A DNA stretch of 26,105 nucleotides from a virus: positions 1 to 26,105 of the IMG/VR virus record IMGVR_UViG_3300017757_000127. The stretch is one strand, 5' to 3'. Position numbers and translations under genes: made by a program. Positions 23,277-26,105 of the stretch are shown here, one piece after another. Numbering within the stretch: position 1 is the first letter of the stretch; each line of letters starts with the position of its first letter. Under the pieces are notes generated by a model, which worked only from the letters and a program-made list of their open reading frames with translations, had not been told where the DNA came from and did no database searches.

Positions 23277-23594
23277 TTATTTTTTAGTTGTACGCTTTCG
23301 TTTTCTTACAGTGCTATTCTTTCCATTCCTAGCTCTGTTCTTACTTGCTTTTTCCATACCTCTAAAACCTTTGCCACCTGACTTGTGTGAAGCGTCTAAA
23401 CCGTCTCCATTACCGTAAGTACCTTTTTTTCTGTTGTAGGCATTTGCTTCTACTCGTTTCTTAACTGACGACTTTTTTTTGTTATACTTTTTGTCGTACT
23501 CGGCTTTCTTTTTTCTAGCGTCAGGATTAGCGGCATAATATTTTGCACTCTTAGAGCTGCCTGTTCTTTTGCCTGCTAATTTATTCCTCGCCAT
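23277..23594 (-). CDS. Basic miniprotein with degenerate HNH-like motif
   Basis: This 105-residue protein is about 34 percent Lys plus Arg (36 of 105). An N-terminal segment 'GKRTGSSKSAKYYAANPDAR' leads into 'KKKAEYDKKYNKKK'. The C-terminal third has 'GTYGNGDGLDASHKSGG' and 'KASKNRARNGKN'. The order 'gDG.D.SH..gG.......S.NRarNg' is typical of a short family in marine phages and is reminiscent of the H...N core of HNH nucleases, but here only one histidine and late asparagines remain. I take this as a similarity seen by eye. It is part of the five-gene short-protein run, 6 bp after the next gene upstream. Confidence 0.65.
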   Translation of the reverse strand: MARNKLAGKRTGSSKSAKYYAANPDARKKKAEYDKKYNKKKSSVKKRVEANAYNRKKGTYGNGDGLDASHKSGGKGFRGMEKASKNRARNGKNSTVRKRKRTTKK

Positions 23595-23600
23595 AATAAT

Positions 23601-23825
23601 TTATTTTACACCACAAGATAGGGATTTATCCTTTTCCTTGGTAAGATACACTGTGGGCATATCAAAAACTCTTTCTGCTTTTTTTATTTTGTAGCCCTTG
23701 TCAAAATGTTTGTCAAGAAAAACAACAAAGTCATTAATTTTGCGAAATACAATTCTCATAGTCATATCTCGCCCATCGGGATGAACGACATTGATTATTC
23801 TTCTTTTGTATTTTGCCTTAGACAT
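23601..23825 (-). CDS. Hypothetical 74-residue protein in the basic cluster
   Basis: I choose the ATG at 23825 (starts 'MSKAKYKRRIINVV'), which lies 4 bp after the upstream stop; an in-frame ATG at 23867 would overlap the upstream gene by 38 bp. The product is less extreme in charge than its neighbours and looks folded: strand-rich 'INVVHPDGRDMTMRIVF', a helix 'KINDFVVFLDKHFDKGY' and strands 'FDMPTVYLTKEK'. This could be a compact alpha/beta domain. I do not recognise it. It might be a structured partner within the cluster. Confidence 0.6.
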   Translation of the reverse strand: MSKAKYKRRIINVVHPDGRDMTMRIVFRKINDFVVFLDKHFDKGYKIKKAERVFDMPTVYLTKEKDKSLSCGVK

Positions 23826-23829
23826 TTTT

Positions 23830-24072
23830 CTATCGCTTCTTGTTTTTATGTAGTCCGTGCTTTGCATGTTGTTTACCTTTTTTGGTAGCGTTTCTTTTTA
23901 TTCTATTAGCGTTAGCTAATTTTTTTTTACCTGCTTTTGTGCTTTTAAGCTTGGAAATGGTAGCAGAGGGAGCATAAACCTCCCCTGTCTTAGAAGATTT
24001 CTTTCCCGAAGCTGTTCTCCATTTCTGCTTTGTCCACTTAACTAAACTCTTTTGTCTTTTAGTCCTAGCCAT
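23830..24072 (-). CDS. Basic miniprotein with 'W.TkSGKkSs.TGE' motif
   Basis: This 80-residue protein is 35 percent Lys plus Arg (28 of 80). It starts 'MARTKRQKSLVKWTKQKW' and continues 'TASGKKSSKTGEVYAPSATI', ending in 'KRNATKKGKQHAKHGLHKNK'. The pattern 'kWt.qkW.T.SGk.S..TGE.Y.P...i..L........Kr..t..GKQ' is, from memory, an uncharacterised short family of marine phages and large DNA viruses. It is the second gene of the basic cluster, 5 bp downstream of the 62-residue gene. Charge suggests nucleic-acid contact; function unknown. Confidence 0.65.
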   Translation of the reverse strand: MARTKRQKSLVKWTKQKWRTASGKKSSKTGEVYAPSATISKLKSTKAGKKKLANANRIKRNATKKGKQHAKHGLHKNKKR

Positions 24073-24077
24073 AATGT

Positions 24078-24266
24078 TTATTTTTTAGTCTTGTATCCAC
24101 CTCCTTTAGCTTTGTACTGCTTGGCAAGCATTTGCGCTTTCCTTGCAGACCACTGCCCGGGATTACCACCCTTTGAGCCTGCCTTGATTGAATTGAACAG
24201 CCTTTTTCTCATTGTAGGCTTTGTGTAGTTTCCTGATTTATTTACAGTACTCTTTTTAGACTTCAT
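24078..24266 (-). CDS. Basic miniprotein with 'GQWSARKAQ' motif
   Basis: This 62-residue protein has 18 Lys/Arg. Residues about 28-60 read 'KAGSKGGNPGQWSARKAQ' followed by 'MLAKQYKAKGGGYK'. The 'skGG.pGqWSaRKAQ..a..Yk..GGgY' pattern is one I remember from uncharacterised proteins of several phages and large viruses, sometimes as a domain in longer proteins. Here it stands nearly alone after an N-terminal basic arm. It heads the five-gene run of short proteins. Conservation of Trp, Ser and the GGG end suggests a specific fold or binding surface rather than random basic sequence. Function unknown. Confidence 0.65.
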   Translation of the reverse strand: MKSKKSTVNKSGNYTKPTMRKRLFNSIKAGSKGGNPGQWSARKAQMLAKQYKAKGGGYKTKK

Positions 24267-24305
24267 AACTAAACATTTATGACCTTAATATACGAAAATT
24301 GTTGC

Positions 24306-24551
24306 TTATTTATCTACAACCTCTTCGTTAAAATCACGCAGCTTTTCTAAATCTGATTCGGCTATATCATCTTGTTTAGGAATATCCACCCAACCTATAG
24401 CTCCTTCTTCTTTACTAAAAAGCAAAGCTTTTTTTTTGCTCACGTCTATAAGGGTTATAACGACCCCGACGTTAATAAGGTTTACTATATCCGATAGTTT
24501 TACCTCTTCTGCCCACCTGACAGCTCCTGAAACATAATTAATTATATACAT
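24306..24551 (-). CDS. Hypothetical 81-residue acidic protein
   Basis: This protein starts 2 bp after the stop of the GroES-like gene. The N-terminal 55 residues alternate hydrophobic and charged stretches ('VKLSDIVNLINVGVVITLID', 'SKKKALLFSKEEGAIGWVDI') and probably form a small alpha/beta fold. The C-terminal 25 are acidic and helical ('DIAESDLEKLRDFNEEVVDK'). There is no TM segment, signal or known motif. Coupled placement next to the co-chaperonin suggests joint expression, not necessarily joint function. Confidence 0.55.
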   Translation of the reverse strand: MYIINYVSGAVRWAEEVKLSDIVNLINVGVVITLIDVSKKKALLFSKEEGAIGWVDIPKQDDIAESDLEKLRDFNEEVVDK

Positions 24552-24553
24552 AT

Positions 24554-24985
24554 CTATTTATTTAATGGTCCTAATGTTGCTGAATTAACTTCTACCTTAG
24601 CATCTGTAGCTACAAAATCTTCAGGCTTGGCTCCATCTCTGTAAACTCCAAGAACCCAATTCTGAAAAACCTGTGAATACATAGTTGTGTTTCCTTTGTC
24701 GTCCTTCATAATCAAAGGATAACCTGTTTGCTGACCTAAGATTACAAAGTCTCCCGGACGTACATTGGCGCACTCAGGACCTACCTTCAAAACCTCATAC
24801 GCTAGATCATCTTCCGTAATGGAAGCCGCGCCTTGTTTAGCAGCTTCAGGAATTAATATACCCGAATCTGTAACGTCCTTAACTTCGTGCATCTTCACCA
24901 CAATACCATCGTGTAGTGGGTTGTAACTCTTTAATGTTTGGTTATAGCCATTGTGCTTAATACCAACTAATGAATACTTACTCAT
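24554..24985 (-). CDS. GroES-like co-chaperonin
   Basis: This 143-residue protein carries the Cpn10 signature with an N-terminal extension of about 20 residues. 'NPLHDGIVVKMHEV' (22-35) matches the family's RPLhDrviVk start. 'TDSGILIPEAA' (39-49) is the mobile loop, with 'GIL' (42-44) as the hydrophobic tripeptide that docks on GroEL. 'YEVLKVGPECANVRPGDFVI' (about 63-82) is the conserved V..VG......v..GD.Vi strand pair. Phage GroES analogues (T4 gp31 is the known case) replace or retune the host lid so GroEL can fold a capsid protein. No GroEL gene is in the window. Early place in the head operon fits capsid folding. Confident of family, role inferred. Confidence 0.85.
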   Translation of the reverse strand: MSKYSLVGIKHNGYNQTLKSYNPLHDGIVVKMHEVKDVTDSGILIPEAAKQGAASITEDDLAYEVLKVGPECANVRPGDFVILGQQTGYPLIMKDDKGNTTMYSQVFQNWVLGVYRDGAKPEDFVATDAKVEVNSATLGPLNK

Positions 24986-25009
24986 ATCTAACTGTTTAAA
25001 ATTTACTAT

Positions 25010-25174
25010 TTAAAATGGAAGGTCTTCTAACAACATCTTAACATCGTGAGACAAGTCCCTCTCGTAATTTGTTAACTCACCAACTTTACCACTGTCTACC
25101 AAGTCATCAAGCGTAACCTTTGACGGTTCAACTTTAGCGGCATCTGACTTTTTATTATCCTTGTTTTTCTCCAT
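25010..25174 (-). CDS. Hypothetical 54-residue protein
   Basis: This short gene is in the 226-bp gap between the GroES-like gene and the first gene. It reads ATG at 25174 to TAA at 25010. The N-terminus is polar and basic ('MEKNKDNKKSDAAKVEPSKV'), the rest acidic and helical ('TLDDLVDSGKVGELTNYERD', 'VKMLLEDLPF'). It has a good fit in the operon: 37 bp after the previous stop and 24 bp before the next start. I do not recognise it. Reality rests on an uninterrupted frame, sensible composition and packing. Confidence 0.6.
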   Translation of the reverse strand: MEKNKDNKKSDAAKVEPSKVTLDDLVDSGKVGELTNYERDLSHDVKMLLEDLPF

Positions 25175-25211
25175 ATCTATATTAGATGCGGTAGCATCTC
25201 GACGCGATTTT

Positions 25212-25466
25212 TTAACCCCTCTTTAAGTACAAATTATCCAAACCATCACCCTTATCAGGGTTTATCCAATACACACGGTCATTCTTCTTTGTCTCTAAAA
25301 ACATCTTAGCTACCAAATTTTTTACTCTATACATCTTACCCGACAAATTAACAAAACGGCTACCGGTATTCATAATCTTATTATGCCTGTTCTTTATTCT
25401 GCCAAGAGATGACACCGAATAATCACCATAAGGAATCCAAACCTCAACCTTAGTTATATCTATCAT
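25212..25466 (-). CDS. NUMOD4/HNH-like protein lacking HNH histidines, first gene of operon
   Basis: I start at the ATG at 25466 (84 residues); a TTG at 25502 would place the coding sequence over the operator-like repeats. The N-terminus 'VEVWIPYGDYSVSSLGRIKN' (7-26) has the NUMOD4 form (W.pi..Y.vSnlGRi.n), a DNA-binding module of homing-type HNH nucleases. 'YRVKNLVAKMF' (46-56) follows as the vh.LVA..F strand-helix. In HNH_3 proteins a '.NHiDGdk.nN...NL' block comes next; here it reads 'YWINPDKGDGLDNLYL' (66-81), without the histidines, and the protein ends. So a nuclease is unlikely and a DNA-binding or relic protein more likely. It is the first gene behind the candidate promoter, so a regulator is a fair guess. 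Confidence 0.65.
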   Translation of the reverse strand: MIDITKVEVWIPYGDYSVSSLGRIKNRHNKIMNTGSRFVNLSGKMYRVKNLVAKMFLETKKNDRVYWINPDKGDGLDNLYLKRG

Positions 25467-25518
25467 TTCTATAAACCTTAAAACTATAACTGTAAATAAC
25501 AACCCCTTATAGCATTTC

Positions 25519-25551
25519 TATTTACACTAAGGTAGTAATTATTTACACTAA
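25519..25551 (-). promoter_or_regulatory. Operator-like 12-bp direct repeats upstream of first gene
   Basis: The 12-mer 'TATTTACACTAA' (plus strand) occurs at 25519-25530 and again at 25540-25551, 21 bp apart, two DNA turns. Its inner half, TATTTACA, also appears inverted as TGTAAATA at 25491-25498. All lie between the candidate -7 element and the chosen ATG at 25466. Two same-face sites plus an inverted half-site are what a repressor operator looks like. Binding partner unknown. Confidence 0.6.
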
Positions 25552-25553
25552 AG

Positions 25554-25561
25554 CAAAAATA
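25554..25561 (-). promoter_or_regulatory. Candidate Bacteroidota-type -7 promoter element
   Basis: On the minus strand these bases read TATTTTTG, an exact match to the Bacteroidota primary-sigma -7 consensus TAnnTTTG. It is the only match I found on either strand in 25503-26105. A start point about 25547-25550 follows, inside the repeats at 25540-25551. I see no good TTG-type -33 element at the usual distance, so strength is uncertain, or a phage factor may help. Confidence 0.5.
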
Positions 25562-25874
25562 TAGCAGTTTTTTAACCATATGCACCCATATCCCTATATA
25601 AGTACCCCTCTTTTTGAGGCGACACCCCTTCTCGCACACAGCATTTTTAAGCCATTTTTATCTCACTCAGGTACAACGACAACCAAATCGACTAGAACGA
25701 GGCAGGGTGGGCTTTTAAAATAAATCTGACGAGGGAAGTGATAATAATAAATATTCAATGTCGCGCGTAAAGGCGAAACGGGGGGGCACAAAACAGCTCA
25801 GAAAAAGGGTCCCATAACAAAAATGTTTCCACTCAAAGCCTTGTATTCATTGACTTTAGCCGGCTATGACATAT

Positions 25875-25886
25875 GGAAACGTTTCC
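25875..25886. promoter_or_regulatory. Perfect 12-bp palindrome GGAAACGTTTCC
   Basis: The sequence equals its own reverse complement, with no spacer. A direct 8-bp repeat TGACATAT abuts it on the left (25867-25874) and recurs at 25906-25913. A dimeric regulator site is a reasonable reading, but there is no functional proof. Confidence 0.5.
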
Positions 25887-25929
25887 TGTAATATGACTAT
25901 AAAACTGACATATTAAACTTAATTTCTAT

Positions 25930-25944
25930 TTAACATAATGTTAA
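25930..25944. promoter_or_regulatory. 15-bp palindrome TTAACAT-A-ATGTTAA
   Basis: Seven-base arms are exact reverse complements around a single A. In AT-rich sequence such palindromes arise more easily by chance, but it lies 43 bp from another perfect palindrome in the same non-coding region, which raises the odds of an operator. Confidence 0.45.
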
Positions 25945-26105
25945 TTATAAGGCTTACCGGTTTTAGATAACGCGTTGAAAACTAGGCAATTAAGCAAAAG
26001 AGTTTATTAATCTTATTAAAACCGTATTAATTGAGCTAATTGATTAAAACAGTTTAAAAATATCTTGCTTTACTTGATACCCTTTTTAATCCTTTATTTT
26101 TTGGA

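Larger units (their letters stand above)
25562..26105. other. Non-coding control region at window's right end
   Basis: I see no gene, tRNA or CRISPR array in this stretch. The left part (to about 25790) is less AT-rich and includes a run of seven G (25780-25786) and a small inverted pair CCTC/GAGG around T5 near 25606-25618. The right part is AT-rich with palindromes at 25875-25886 and 25930-25944, an 8-bp palindrome AACGCGTT at 25969-25976, the repeat TGACATAT at 25867-25874 and 25906-25913, and paired 'ATTAAAAC.GT' sites after 26010. It looks like a module boundary or regulatory/replication region. No plus-strand promoter or gene is clear. Confidence 0.5.

Noticed and set aside
23826-23867. 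Earlier ATG for the 74-residue protein
   Set aside because: It would overlap the upstream basic gene by 38 bp, while the ATG at 23825 gives the 4-6 bp spacing typical of this cluster.
25467-25502. TTG start extending the NUMOD4-like protein by 12 residues
   Set aside because: It begins with a rare start, overlaps the inverted half-site of the operator-like repeats, and NUMOD4 domains begin close to the N-terminus.
25822-25917. Very short plus-strand frames of about 16 and 22 codons in the non-coding region
   Set aside because: Too short, no ribosome-binding or neighbouring support, and they span palindromes and repeats better explained as DNA sites.

Overview
This AT-rich window is the late (virion assembly and lysis) half of a tailed double-stranded DNA phage. 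I count 35 protein genes, all on the minus strand, so the genetic order runs from the right end to the left. Starts are almost never preceded by a Shine-Dalgarno sequence and instead sit behind A/T-rich leaders. The only match to the Bacteroidota -7 promoter consensus (TAnnTTTG) in the non-coding right end lies just upstream of the first gene. Together with the protein types, this suggests a phage of a Bacteroidota host, probably flavobacterial or marine. The terminase-portal-scaffold-capsid order and the set of neck-like proteins recall crAss-like and Cellulophaga podophages. That placement is inference from memory of family patterns, not a search. No tape-measure, sheath or tail-tube gene is visible, which fits a short tail.

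Layout, in order of transcription. (1) 25503-26105 is non-coding: a candidate promoter overlapped by 12-bp direct repeats, two strong palindromes and further short repeats. It looks like a control region at the head of the late operon. (2) 25466-24306 holds a small protein with a NUMOD4/HNH-like sequence but no HNH histidines, a 54-residue protein, a GroES-like co-chaperonin and an 81-residue unknown. (3) 24266-23015 is a run of five short proteins, four of them extremely Lys/Arg-rich. (4) 22986-15070 is the head module: a single-TM protein, a candidate small terminase, TerL, the portal, two more Lys-rich miniproteins, an acidic scaffold-like protein and the major capsid protein, closed by a hairpin-plus-U-tract terminator. 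(5) 14987-11768 holds a head-proximal unknown and a set of fibre or decoration proteins. (6) 11754-10754 is the lysis cassette: a coiled-coil/TM holin-like protein, an M15 peptidase and a small TM protein. (7) 10683-5251 carries a protein with a cysteine-rich tail, a beta-solenoid spike, a GT25-type glycosyltransferase and a collar-domain fibre. (8) 5248-1 carries three neck or adaptor-like proteins with a RusA-type resolvase among them, then a large structural protein that runs off the left edge.

The genes are tightly packed. Five junctions are TAATG and two are ATGA, which suggests one long polycistron with translational coupling. The logic is ordinary late-phage biology: co-chaperonin, scaffold and capsid build the head; terminase and portal package DNA; RusA probably clears branches first; neck, spike and fibre proteins finish the particle; the M15 enzyme and membrane proteins release it. 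The less ordinary parts are the basic miniprotein cluster, the putative regulator behind a repeat-rich operator, the in-operon glycosyltransferase and the ten-cysteine tail of one virion-like protein.
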